Origin: Hydrangea macrophylla
Taxonomy: Eukaryota > Streptophyta > Magnoliopsida > Cornales > Hydrangeaceae
Direction: 5' to 3'
Length of the DNA stretch: 64,000 bases
Assembly (NCBI GenBank): GCA_033977485.1
Contig: CM066995.1
Coordinates: forward strand, 47,739,162 to 47,803,161
Part shown: positions 9,726 through 21,800 of the stretch, in pieces
Layout of the letters: each line of letters opens with the position of its first letter
Position numbering within the stretch: position 1 is the first letter of the stretch
Translations under genes and position numbers: made by a program
The notes under the pieces: model-generated
What the model was told of the DNA's origin: nothing
Seen by the model: the letters and a program-made list of their open reading frames with translations, nothing else
The model's database searches: none

Positions 9726-10069
9726 GTCAGGACCTGCAGGGCTTAGTTTTTGTTTGTTTTATCAGGACATGTTGTCCACTAGATTTTTGGGAGCTTGAGA
9801 GATAGCTATTTGACCATAGCTTTGTATAGACAGTAGTAGTTGACCTTAGTACTGTTTTAGCCTTGTCCCACGTGGTACATGGTATGGTTACTGTGTACTC
9901 CATGGTACATCTTTTGATATCTATATATATACGAGCAGTACTTTTGATATTGATTGTTGGTTGTTTGATGTGTTGCTTTGTAGAACTGTTAGTTCTTGTT
10001 GCTTTTCGTTCTATCTTGGTTTCGTTTCTACGAGAAGACTTTCAGCTGATCAATATGTCTCTTGTAGGC
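9726..10069 (+). other. T-rich intron-like spacer before gag
   Basis: The 344 bp between the acidic ORF and the copia insertion is T-rich and ends in ATATGTCTCTTGTAG (about 10054-10068), which resembles a 3' splice site. Before the copia insertion, the gag ATG followed about 17 bp after that AG. This suggests gag may have been expressed from a spliced RNA that skips the acidic ORF. No donor could be fixed with confidence. Confidence 0.4.
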
Positions 10070-10420
10070 AATACTGATGGAAAAAGTGGTTTAAAGTTAG
10101 AGTTTAAACGCGCAGCGGAAATATGTTAAGTTATAAAACTTTTGGTATTCCAGGATCTACTACTCGTCAATTCCATAGATGCGTACTAGGGGGTGCAAGA
10201 ATTATACCTTAGTGTCTTGAACCCAATTCTGAAACTTCAACTTCCAGCAGCCTCCACTAGATGATCTTCACCCTTATGACTCCTGCAGATGCCTGCCGGA
10301 AAGACTAGGGTTGGTGGGAACCCTAATAGAGAGGATAGGAAGGTTTTGGGAAGACTATGATAGTTTCTGCAGCTTCTGCGTATAAAAACGACGATCACTC
10401 ACTTCCAGAACGCAGCTGCC

Positions 10421-10430
10421 CTATTTATAG
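10421..10430 (-). promoter_or_regulatory. TATA box, copia 3' LTR
   Basis: The minus strand reads CTATAAATAG, a near-ideal plant TATA box. It sits 22 bp downstream of the palindrome array in element orientation. The same box is at 17645-17654 in the 5' LTR. Confidence 0.75.
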
Positions 10431-10451
10431 ATTTCCAGAACCGACCTAGAC

Positions 10452-10561
10452 TTCGATCGATCGAAGTGACTTCGATCGATCGAACCTTCGATCGATCGAA
10501 CCATTCTCGATCGATCGAACCTGCTGACTTCAATCGATCGAACATACTTCGATCGATCGAA
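10452..10561 (-). promoter_or_regulatory. Six-copy TTCGATCGATCGAA array, copia LTR
   Basis: Copies start at 10452, 10471, 10487, 10506, 10529 and 10548 (steps 19, 16, 19, 23, 19). Four are perfect 14-bp palindromes. The array lies 22-131 bp upstream of the TATA box on the minus strand. In the 5' LTR the array is 17676-17785, with one copy changed from CGATCGATCG to CGATCGATTG. Each perfect copy carries three CpG sites. Confidence 0.8.
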
Positions 10562-11570
10562 CCTGTCTTAACAGCTTCCTCAAGTGTCTTTCCAAGCATC
10601 CTAGTGGAGCTAAGAGTGGGACCTCCTAGGCTCTTTATTGTTGGCTCAGACCAGTTTGTTAATTACCATGACCAAACTCTTTGATCAGCAAACTAACTAA
10701 CTGGTCAGTTAACGTTTATTCCACTATAAAATGATAACTGAACTCCAACGCAAAAGAACATATCCGAAGCGATAACTAGACTTGTATGGTGTACTAATGT
10801 CCCTCTACCGTCAGCATTCGTAATCATATTCAGGTAGTCGGATAACTGTTACTGTCAACCTGAATCATGATTACTTCTTGTATTCCTTGAGTCCCATTCA
10901 CTACTCATGATTACCAAACATGTTGATAACTCTTATCAACAAGACTGCAGTACTCAGTAATCAACTTGGTGACATTCTCAAGGGAATGCTTACTCTGAAT
11001 CAGAGGGTAGATTCTATCTTGACAATATATGTTCACAACCCTATGGACATGACATACCCAAGATACCCAGGTGTTGATCTTCTATAGACCTCACTGATTG
11101 GTAAGTCAAAGCAGCCATATCCATAGTCTGTGTTCATAATCATCTCAAGATTGAGAACACGTACCTTATACAAGTTATGAGTTCCTATTGACTGTTGACA
11201 GCCTTAAGCGTCAATAGGAAAGCTCAGGTCCGTCAATGCACTATAAGCACTAGCATATCAACTAAGAGCTACACTCTAGTGATTGAGATTAATCACTCCA
11301 TCCAATGGTAGTTAATTATGCTACAGTGTAGACCTGATGAGGTATCCAGTCTCATCATCCACTGTGACATATTCTAAGTATCAAAGAATAGTAATTCGTA
11401 TCTCACTTGTGTGTATCTCATACACACACGAATTGCTTACTATGATACTTAAGGACAAAATAATCATCTCATGAAAGAAACATACACAATGAAATGTAAA
11501 GCTGATATCCATATATTATAATGCTAATGTCTCATACATAAAGTAATGGTTTGAGGGCACAAACCCAACA

Positions 11571-11585
11571 AACTCCTACTTGCAC
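11571..11585 (-). other. Polypurine tract of the copia element
   Basis: The minus strand reads GCAAGTAGGAGTT directly before the 3' LTR start TGTTGGG. This is the expected position and composition for a plus-strand primer tract. Confidence 0.75.
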
Positions 11586-14500
11586 TCACAACCATACAGG
11601 ATTACATCTGAGACCTAGACTATCTAGATGACGATCAAAGACCTTCTGTGGCAAGGCCTTTGTAAACGGATCAGCAAGATTGTCAGCGGTGGCAATCTTG
11701 GTGACAGTCACATCTCCACGTTGAACTATATCTCGGATTAGGTGATATTTCCGCTCTACGTGCTTTCCCTTCCCGTGGTTCCTTGGCTCCTTGGACTGAG
11801 CCACTGCCCCACTATTATCGCAGTATAGCGTAATAGGTGACAATGACGCTGGTACCACCTCGAGTTCCATAAGGAACTTCTTGAGCCAAACAGCTTCCTT
11901 TGCGGCTTCACAAGCAGCCACATACTCAGCTTCTGTAGTTGAGTCTGCAATGCATTTCTGCTTAATGCTCCTCCAACTAACAGCACCACCTCCCAAGGTA
12001 AAGAGATGTCCGGATGTCGACTTTCTCGAATCTTTATCTGACATAAAGTCCGAGTCAGTGTATCCTACTGGAATTAACTCACTACCGCCGTACATAAGCA
12101 TGTAATCTTTAGTTCTTCTCAAGTACTTAAGAATGTGCTTAACCGCTGTCCAGTGCTCTGGACCAGGATTCGATTGATACCTGCTGACCATGCCAACGGC
12201 AAAGCAGATATCTGGTCTAGTGCATAACATCGCATACATGAGACTTCCCACTGCCGAGGCATAGGGAATTCCTGCCATGCGATTCCTCTCCTCTTGTGTC
12301 TTTGGACACTGGTCCTTGGAGAACGCTAAACCATGCCTAAAAGGTAACAAACCTTTCTTCGAATTATCCATTGAAAACCTAGTTAGCACTTTCTCGATAT
12401 AACCAGCTTGAGATAATCCCATTATCTTTCGCTTGCGATCCCGAAAGAGCTTTATCCCAAGAATATAGCTCGCCTCTCCTAGATCCTTCATATCGAAAGT
12501 ACTAGCTAGCCAAACCTTGACCGTTGACAGCGCCGCTACATCATTCCCAATGAGTAGAATGTCATCAACGTAAAGCACAAGAAAAGCCACTACTTTCCCT
12601 TCACATTTCTTGTATACACAAGGCTCATCCAAATTCTGTATGAAACCAAACGACTTGACTGCTTGGTCAAATCGGATGTTCCAACTTCTGGATGCCTGCT
12701 TAAGCCCATAAATGGACTTTTGCAACTTGCATACCAAGTTACCTTTCCGACCAGCTATGAACCCTTCTGGTTATTGCATATAGATGTCCTCCTCAAGATT
12801 GCCATTCAAGAATGCAGTCTTGACGTCCATCTGCCAGATTTCATAATCTAGGCATGCAGCAATGGATAAGAGTATTCTGATGGACTTGAGCATGGCTACC
12901 GGCGAGAAGGTTTCCTCATAGTCAATGCCCTCCCTCTGAGTATAGCCTTTCGCCACAAGCCTTGCCTTAAAGGTCTCAACCTTTCCATCAGATCCTCTTT
13001 TCCTCTTATAGACCCACTTGCAGCCAATGGGTTTAATATTGGCAGGAAGTTCTACAAGATCCCAGACCTGATTGGAATCCATAGATTCCAATTCAGCCTT
13101 CATAGCTTTAATCCAATGAGCTGAATCAACATCAGCCATTGCCTCTTCGTAAGTGGTAGGATCAGATTCAGATTCTATGGAGACAGCTTCAAAAACTTCT
13201 CCTAAGAACATGTATCTATCAGGCTGGCTGATAATCCTCCCACTACGACGAGGTACCGGTGCGGAAATGGGTGAAGAAGTGGTATTTTCTTGATTTTCAT
13301 CGTTATCAACTGCGGGTTGGACTGAGGGCTCTCCTTCTATCTCTCTAAGATCTATCCTTCCCTTAGGTTTATGGTTCATGATATAATCATCCTCCAAGAA
13401 AACAGCATTTGTACTAACAAACACTTTCTGTTCTCTTGGATCATAAAAATACCATCCATAAGTACCCTTTGGATACCCTACAAAGTAACATACTTCCGAT
13501 CTAGAATCCAACTTGCTCATCTTTCCTTTAAGCACATGTGCCGGACACCCCCATATCCGGAGATGTTGCAAAGAAGGCTTGCGCCCAATCCACATCTCTC
13601 GTGGTGTCCTGGGAACAGATTTGCTTGGTACTAGATTTAGTATGTATGCAGCGGTTTCCAAAGCATAACCCCAAAGGAATAACGGCAACTCTGAATAACT
13701 CATCATCGACCTAGTCATGTCTAAAAGAGTCCGATTCCTTCTCTCCGCTACACCGTTCTGCTGAGGCGTACCAGGTGCAGTCAACTATGACAGAATCCCA
13801 TTCTGTACGAGGTGATCAATAAACTCATTAGAGAGGTACTCGCCACCTCGATCAGATCGAATGGCTTTGATATGTGTGCCCGATTGCTTCTCCACTTCAG
13901 CCCTAAACTCTTTGAACTTTTCAAAAGCTTCAGACTTGTGCTACATTAGGTACACATATCCATACCTAGAGTGGTCATCGGTAAATGTTATGAAATACTC
14001 ATAACCACCCCTTGCTCTAATATTTATTGGTCCACACACATCAGTATGAACTAATTCCAACAATGCATTGGTCCTATTGCCCTTTGCAGGAAAGGGCCTT
14101 TTGGTCATCTTACCCTCCAAACAAGATTCGAAGACTTCCATTGGTTCGAGAACCAAATCGTCTAAGACCCCTTCTTTGACTAGTCTGCCAATCCTATTCA
14201 GATTGATATGGCCAAGCCTCATATGCCAAAGCCTTGTTGGATTAGTGGAAGGTTCCTTTCTTTTAGATGGTAAAGTTACCACTGAGTTATTAAGTTCCAA
14301 ACAAGAATCTTTTGAAATATTGGGAGTAATCACATACAAACCATTTGATTTAACACCAGAACATATAAAAGAACTGTTTCTTTTAATGACAACTTCAGTT
14401 CCAAAATGAAAGGAATAACCATTATTCGTTAAATTAGAAACTGAAATTAAATTACGTCTCATTAAAGGGACGTAAAGTACATCTGATAAAATCAAAACTT

Positions 14501-15575
14501 TATTGTCTGAAAATTCTAAAATTACGACTCCTATAGCAACCGCAGATACGGTTGCGCTAGAACCTAGAGTAAGCACGATCTCCCCATCACTGCATTTCCT
14601 GGTTGATCTGAACCCCTGCAATGAATTACAGATATGGTTAGTCGCACCAGAATCAATGCACCAAGTGTTTGAATTATCCGTAATAAAACTTACTTCAATC
14701 ACATGTGATTCAATCATACCTTGAACTCTTGTAGCTAAGAATTCTGGACAGTTCCTCTTCCAGTGGCCCTTCTCACCGCATTGGAAACACTTTCCTTTGC
14801 CTTGGCCACCCACCTTCCCTTTGCCCTTACTTTTTCCCTTAGATTTTGTAATCTTAGGGACCGGTCCAACACTTGAACCACCAGTGCCAGCCTTCTTCTT
14901 TCCTTTCTTACCTTTCGGTGTAGATCGGGAAGAAGAAGCGCTTTTCTCAACGTTTAAAACGCTGCCCCCAGGTTTGATCACCCCTTCTGCTGCCAGTAAA
15001 GAACTCATTAATTCGCTCATTGAAAAATCCATTTGATTCATATTATAGTTTAGTTTGAATTGAGCGAATGATGGCGACAGCGAGTTGAGGATCATATCAA
15101 CTTGGGTCTGTGCATCGATGTTGGCTCCCAAGGTCTCCAGTTCGTTTAAATAACCAATCATTTTTAAAACATGTTCTTTGACTGGAGTACCTTCCGACAT
15201 CTTTGCACTCATTATCTTCTGCATGGCTACCTGTCTGGCAGGCCTGCCATGCTCCCCAAACATCTTTTTCAGGGATGTGATAATGTCACTGGCAGAATCG
15301 TTCGATTGGAATTGGTGTTGTAACACACCAGCCATTGAGGCCATAATGTAACAATGGGCCATTCCATTCGACTTCTTCCATTTGTCGAACTCGCGTCTGG
15401 CAGCTGCCGAAGCATTTGCCGCGGGTTCTTTAGGGCTTGGGGTGGTGAGGACATATATGTGATCCTCCGCAGTTAAAACGATGTCAAGGTTACGTTTCCA
15501 TTCAGTGTAGTTATTTCCAGTTAACTTGTTTTGAGTGAGTATGGTGGCAAGTGGACTAAATGCAGATCCAGACAT
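11586..15575 (-). pseudogene. Copia gag-pol polyprotein with three in-frame stops
   Basis: Translation starts at ATG 15575 (MSGSAFSPLA). Domains in order: UBN2-type gag; CCHC zinc knuckle CFQCGEKGHWKRNC (near 14750-14790); protease with DSGAT (near 14650); GAG-pre-integrase motif with LWHMRLGH; integrase core; copia reverse transcriptase with YVDD at 12561-12572; RNase H near the C terminus. The frame is the same throughout. It is broken by TAG at 13941-13943, TAG at 13785-13787 and TAA at 12771-12773. The first two lie within integrase and the third within reverse transcriptase. At the last two, alignment with the family suggests an original glutamine, so single C-to-T changes would explain them. 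No frameshift was detected. Length and domain order are normal for a full copia polyprotein. The lineage was not assigned. Confidence 0.93.
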
Positions 15576-17281
15576 TATGATTACTGAAAATCAAACAAAC
15601 AAAATAAATATGGATATCAGAATTGACAGTTTGAAATAAAAGAATCCTTAAAACTCTTATTTAAAAACAAAGTCGCCGGAATATCGAAACGAAAGAATAA
15701 AGCCTCCGTGTGGTGGTCAATGTTCGATCTTTCGATTTATCATGACTTATCCGCTATGCAACTCTTGCAAAATAGCCATGACTCCCGAACCTATTTGATC
15801 TCTAAGTTTCTGAATAATGCCCCGTGTGGGATCCCTTATCCATAGCTTAGCTAGTGTGTACCATTAACTAGGATCCAATCACAACCGTCTCAAGTAGCGC
15901 CTCCTTGTGGTGGTCACCCTCTAACACGTCTGATTGATCCTATCCATAGGAAGTTCACATCTAGTAACCAATGAGTAGTGTACCCTCCGTATGGAATGAT
16001 CACCCCTGGCGAGGTGACACAGAATACACTACTCATCTTACAATGAACCGTTAATGGAAGATCGTGGGTGTTATTTGATAAGACCCTCTCCCACTAGATT
16101 TAGTAAATTAAGGATTTTGCTTTTGAAAAATGTTTCCACACACTACCCATAAACATCCAATGTTTACTAATGTGTTGAAAACGGTTTTTGAATTTTATTT
16201 TAGAAAACTTGTTTTAAGTGCATGCAACAATGTATTATACGCCAATCACAAAACAAGCACATAAAACAAAAAACTAAAATGAAATATAGGCATTCAAACA
16301 ATGCCTCTATCTCCCATGGCTCTATTTCCATAGATCCACCTTCTTGGTTTGGTCGCCTCCGGCTCCATCTTTATGGACAACGGCTCCTTGCTCCATCTTC
16401 ATGGAATTTCTAATTCTATTACATTGGACCTATGCTTCTTTTGAAGATTACAATTTATCTAGAAAAAGAAAAAATATAGCAAAAAAGAAATAAAAGGCTA
16501 GGGAAACCGGTGCGACTTTCCTTTTCGTAGGATTGAAGCCGCAGCGCCCTTTACATACGCCTTAAAACCAAACCATTAATAAATTACAACATGCACCAAT
16601 CTCAAACAAATTAAATATAAATATTTAAACGACTTGGTGCCATGGGAGATAGCGACTAATTTTGCTGCAAAAGGGTTAGTCGTACACGCATCCACACATA
16701 CATAACAAATATATGTAACTATTGGAACACTTAATTGATTCACACAGTATATAAACACTTTACATACTGAATTAGAACTTAAAACAGCATCTTACTTCTC
16801 TGTCACAGTTCGATCGATCGAAGACCGTTCGATCGCTCGAACCTTCGAACGATTGAACACTGTTCAATCGCTTGAACATTCTGTTTCACAGAATGATTTA
16901 AAATTTTTACAGAAATAATTTAAGATTAAAGTATAATTTAAAAAACCTTTACAACTGTGAACAGAACACCTGGACAGAGAATCTGTCTCGATCGATCGAA
17001 CACCAGAAGGCTTCGATCGATCGAAACAAGTTCGATCGATTGAGAATAGAATGTTCGATCGATCGAAACAAGTTCGATCGATCGAACCCAGAATGTTCGA
17101 TCGATCGAAACAAGTTCGATCGATCGAACCCACCTTGCATCCTATGCAATCACAGTTTTGTATTCTGCTGCGATAACACTGCAGAAACAGAACTGTGACG
17201 ATGCAGTTTCGAAAACAGTTCTAAAATCAACATGCAAATCAAAACTAGGGTTCCAAAACGCATCTATAGATCCAAACGAGC
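15576..17281 (-). other. Copia 5' leader with a transcribed palindrome array
   Basis: This 1.7-kb untranslated leader lies between the primer site and gag ATG. No conserved ORF was found. It includes diverged CCTCCGTGTGGTGGTC-type phrases near 15705-15920 and the palindrome arrays at 16809-16876 and 16987-17128, described separately. Confidence 0.6.
16809..17128 (-). promoter_or_regulatory. Eleven-copy palindrome array in the copia leader
   Basis: Four copies (16809, 16828, 16844, 16863; steps 19, 16, 19) and, after a 110-bp AT-rich gap, seven copies (16987, 17012, 17031, 17054, 17073, 17096, 17115; steps 25, 19, 23, 19, 23, 19). Most of the second group are perfect TTCGATCGATCGAA. The array lies about 520-840 bp downstream of the 5' LTR TATA box, so it should be in the RNA. 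Confidence 0.8.
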
Positions 17282-17296
17282 GTGGCTCTGATACCA
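17282..17296 (-). other. Primer binding site (tRNA-iMet), copia element
   Basis: The minus strand reads TGGTATCAGAGCCAC, 2 bp inside the 5' LTR end. It is complementary to the 3' end of initiator methionine tRNA. Confidence 0.92.
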
Positions 17297-17298
17297 AT

Positions 17299-18794
17299 TG
17301 ATGGAAAAAGTGGTTTAAAGTTAGAGTTTAAACGCGCAGCGGAAATATGTTAAGTTATAAAACTTTTGGTATTCCAGGATCTACTACTCGTCAATTCCAT
17401 AGATGCGTACTAGGGGGTGCAAGAATTATACCTTAGTGTCTTGAACCCAATTCTGAAACTTCAACTTCCAGCAGCCTCCACTAGATGATCTTCACCCTTA
17501 TGACTCCTGCAGATGCCTGCCGGAAAGACTAGGGTTGGTGGGAACCCTAATAGAGAGGATAGGAAGGTTTTGGGAAGACTATGATAGTTTCTGCAGCTTC
17601 TGCGTATAAAAACGACGATCACTCACTTCCAGAACGCAGCTGCCCTATTTATAGATTTCCAGAACCGACCTAGACTTCGATCGATCGAAGTGACTTCGAT
17701 CGATTGAACCTTCGATCGATCGAACCATTCTCGATCGATCGAACCTGCTGACTTCAATCGATCGAACATACTTCGATCGATCGAACCTGTCTTAACAGCT
17801 TCCTCAAGTGTCTTTCCAAGCATCCTAGTGGAGCTAAGAGTGGGACCTCCTAGGCTCTTTATTATTGGCTCAGACCAGTTTGTTAATTACCATGACCAAA
17901 CTCTTTGATCAGCAAACTAACTAACTGGTCAGTTAACGTTTATTCCACTATAAAACGATAACTGAACTCCAACGCAAAAGAACATATCCGAAGCGATAAC
18001 TAGACTTGTATGGTGTACTAATGTCCCTCTACCGTCAGCATTCGTAATCATATTCAGGTAGTCGGATAACTGTTACTGTCAACCTGAATCATGATTACTT
18101 CTTGTATTCCTTGAGTCCCATTCACTACTCATGATTACCAAACATGTTGATAACTCTTATCAACAAGACTGCAGTACTCAGTAATCAACTTGGTGACATT
18201 CTCAAGGGAATGCTTACTCTGAATCAGAGGGTAGATTCTATCTTGACAATATATGTTCACAACCCTATGGACATGACATACCCAAGATACCCAGGTGTTG
18301 ATCTTCTATAGACCTCACTGATTGGTAAGTCAAAGCAGCCATATCCATAGTCTGTGTTCATAATCATCTCAAGATTGAGAACACGTACCTTATACAAGTT
18401 ATGAGTTCCTATTGACTGTTGACAGCCTTAAGCGTTAATAGGAAAGCTCAGGTCCGTCAATGCACTATAAGCACTAGCATATCAACTAAGAGCTACACTC
18501 TAGTGATTGAGATTAATCACTCCATCCAATGGTAGTTAATTATGCTACAGTGTAGACCTGATGAGGTATCCAATCTCATCATCCACTGTGACATATTCTA
18601 AGTATCAAAGAATAGTAATTCGTATCTCACTTGTGTGTATCTCATACACACACGAATTGCTTACTATGATACTTAAGGACAAAATAATCATCTCATGAAA
18701 GAAACATACACAATGAAATGTAAAGCTGATATCCATATATTATAATGCTAATGTCTCATACATAAAGTAATGGTTTGAGGGCACAAACCCAACA
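17299..18794 (-). repeat. 5' LTR of the copia element
   Basis: It is identical in length (1496 bp) to the 3' LTR and nearly identical in sequence. It contains the TATA box (17645-17654, minus strand) and palindrome array (17676-17785) that would drive this element. Confidence 0.95.
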
Positions 18795-18810
18795 AATACT
18801 CGTTATCATC

Positions 18811-21800
18811 ATGGTAGGACCCTTGAGAAATCACCAAGCGCGTAATGGAGCACCTATTCCGGAAGGGATGGATCCGACGGGAATTTTCGAAGCTTTCATG
18901 CAGAGGATGGAGCATGTGGGGGATACTTATAATCACTCCACCCACCAGAGACCTTTTGCACCCCCGCCACCAAGACAGACTGGAGATAAGTTGTTAGCAA
19001 ATTTTCGTGGGTTACGTCCAGAGAAGTTCGATGGACTAACAGAACCATGGAAAGCGGAACAATGGATAAGAGAAATGGAGTTGATATTTGAAGCATTGGA
19101 ATGCAGCGAACAAGAGAAGCGTCGCCTTGCTACTTTTCAGCTCACTTATGCCGCCGCAGATTGGTGGGAAGCCGAGCGAGCCACTATTGGGATCGATGCT
19201 GCTAAAGCTATGCCATGGGAAACATTCAAAGGACGATTTTTGGAGAAGTATTTCCCAGAGGATGAGAGAGATCAACAGGAAAGGAACTTTCTCAATTTGG
19301 TACAAGGGGGATGGAATGTCAGGGAATATACAACACAGTTTGAGCGTCTATCCAGATTTGCTCAGCATATGATAGACACGCCACAGAAGAAGGTGAAGAG
19401 ATTTCACCAAGGATTGAATCCCCATCTCAGACATATGATGGTTGGTCATCTGAATCAATCATTTGAAGAGATTGTCAGATTTGCAGCAGGGTTGGAAAAG
19501 GATGCTTATCCAGCACAACAACCACAGATGAATCGACTTCAGTCATCTAGAAGTTTTCAACAGAGGAATTTCCATAACTTGCCACCAAGGAATACTCAAG
19601 GTTGGAGACCTCAGAGTAATTTCCAAGGGAATAAGAGAACCTGGGAAGGAACCAGAAAGCCACAACAGGGCTATACTCGACCCCAACAATATCGCCAGCA
19701 AGGATCACAACCGCAGGCACTACTGACAGCGCCGCCAAGCAATAGCGGAGGATGTTTTAATTGCGGAAAGCCAGGGCACGTTGCCAGATTCTGTACAGCC
19801 CCTAGAGTTAATCGCAGAATGGATATTGTCTGTCAGAATTGCAACAAGCCAGGGTACTTGAGCAAGGATTGTCGTGCACCACAAGGAGGATATTATAGAG
19901 CATCAATTCAAGGGATACAAGGACCTCCAGATCAGACAAGGATAAATGCTATCATTCCAGGAGAAGCAGGCTTTAACGCTGATGAGCAACAACATTTGGA
20001 AGGTACGCTTGTACTCTTTCATAGTCCAGTTAAAGTTTTATTTGATACTGGAGCTGCACGTTCATTTATTGCCATTAAGATTGTGCGTCAATTGGGTCTA
20101 GAACCCCTGACACTTGAGTCAACACTGAATGCTATGTCACCTTTGGGAGTGACAGTTAAGTTGAGTAAAGTGTGTAAAGATTGCCCATTGACTTTGGGAG
20201 ATAGGAATCTTCCAGCAGACTTGGTAGTTCTGTAAATGTCCGAGTTCGACATTATCCTAGGAATGGATTGGTTGACTAAGTATAGTGCTAATTTGGATTG
20301 CCCTACTAAGACGATTGTATTTCCGAGACAAGGAAGGCCGACGATTAGATTTCAGTGTCAGCCGACGAGCGACATGTTTCTTACGAGTAGTTTGGCTACG
20401 ATTGGGAGTACAAGTACAGAGCTCACGATGGATCAGATTCCTAGTGTGCAAGACTTTCAGGATGTATTTCAGGATATTAAAGGACTTTCACCGAAAAGAG
20501 AAATAGACTTCTGTGTGGAATTAGTACCTGGTACATTGCCGATTTCCAAGACTCCATATAGGATGGCACCAACTGAGATGTTGGAACTAAAGAAGCAAGT
20601 TCAGGAACTTGAAGACTTAGGATTCGTTCGCCCGAGTACGTCACCTTGGGGAGCACCAGTTATGTTTGTAAAGAAGAAGGATGGAACACTTTGACTCTGC
20701 ATAGACTACAGAGAATTGAACAAGGTTACGATCAAGAATAGATATCCACTTCCTCGGATAGACGACCTATTCGACCAGTTACAAGGATCTAGGATCTTTT
20801 CCAAGATCGATTTACGTTTAGGATATCACCAATTGTTAGTTCGACCAGAGGATGTATCGAAGACTGCATTCAGGACAAGATACGGGCATTACGAGTTTCT
20901 AGTTATGCCTTTTGGATTGACGAATGCGCCAGCAGTATTTATGGACTTAATGAATAGAGTATTCAGACCATATCTGGATCAATTCATTATAGTGTTCATC
21001 GATGATATACTGATCTACTCAAAGACGGAAGAAGATCACGAGGAGCATTTACAGGTTGCCTTGCAGACACTTCGAGATAGCAAGTTGTATGCAAAATTCA
21101 GCAAGTGTGAGTTTTGGCTACAGGAAGTCAAATTCTTGGGACATGTTATAACTCAGGACGGTATTTCTGTGGACTCATCTAAGATTGATGCAGTCTTAAG
21201 CTGGAATAGACCGACCAATGCGATAGAGGTCAGAAGTTTTCTTGGGTTAGCAGGATATCACAGAAGATTCGTAGAAGGATTTTCCAAGGTAGCAGGACCT
21301 TTGACGAATTTAACAAGGAAGGAGACAAAGTATGAATGGACGGACAAGCATGAGGGTGCGTTTCAGGAGTTAAAAGAGAAATTGACTTCTGCACCGGTAC
21401 TTGCGATACCTAAGAGTGGAGAAAGATATGTGATCTACAGTGACGCATCGCACTAGGGATTGGGTTGTGTACTTATGCAAGACGGAAATGTTATCGCATA
21501 TGGATCAAGACAATTGAAGGTACACGAGAAGAATTATCCGTCGCATGACCTGGAATTGGCAGCAATAGTGTTTGCCTTGAAGATTTGGAGACACTATCTC
21601 TATGGAGAAAAGTTTGATCTGTTTTCCGATCATAAGAGCCTGAAGTATTTGTTCTCTCAAAAGGAGTTGAACATGCGACAACGAAGATGGATGGAGTTAC
21701 TCAAGGACTATGACTTCTCATTGCAATACCATCCGGGTAAAGCAAATATCGTAGCAGATGCTTTGAGCCGTAAACCTCGACTAGTGATCGCTGCATTGCT

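Larger units (their letters stand above)
10075..11570 (-). repeat. 3' LTR of the copia element
   Basis: On the minus strand it starts TGTTGGGTTTGTGCC at 11570 and ends TTTTTCCATCA at 10075. It contains the six-copy palindrome array (10452-10561) and a TATA box (10421-10430). Confidence 0.95.
10075..18794 (-). mobile_element. Ty1/copia retrotransposon nested in the gypsy element
   Basis: The element is 8720 bp on the minus strand. LTRs at 10075-11570 (3') and 17299-18794 (5') are both 1496 bp and by eye differ at about five sites, all transitions. The target duplication is AATAC (10070-10074 and 18795-18799). The primer site is complementary to tRNA-iMet, and a purine tract precedes the 3' LTR. 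Gag, protease, integrase, reverse transcriptase and RNase H follow in copia order. It separated the gypsy leader from gag. Three in-frame stops break the polyprotein, so this copy is not autonomous. It is younger than the gypsy element by position and by LTR similarity. Confidence 0.95.
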
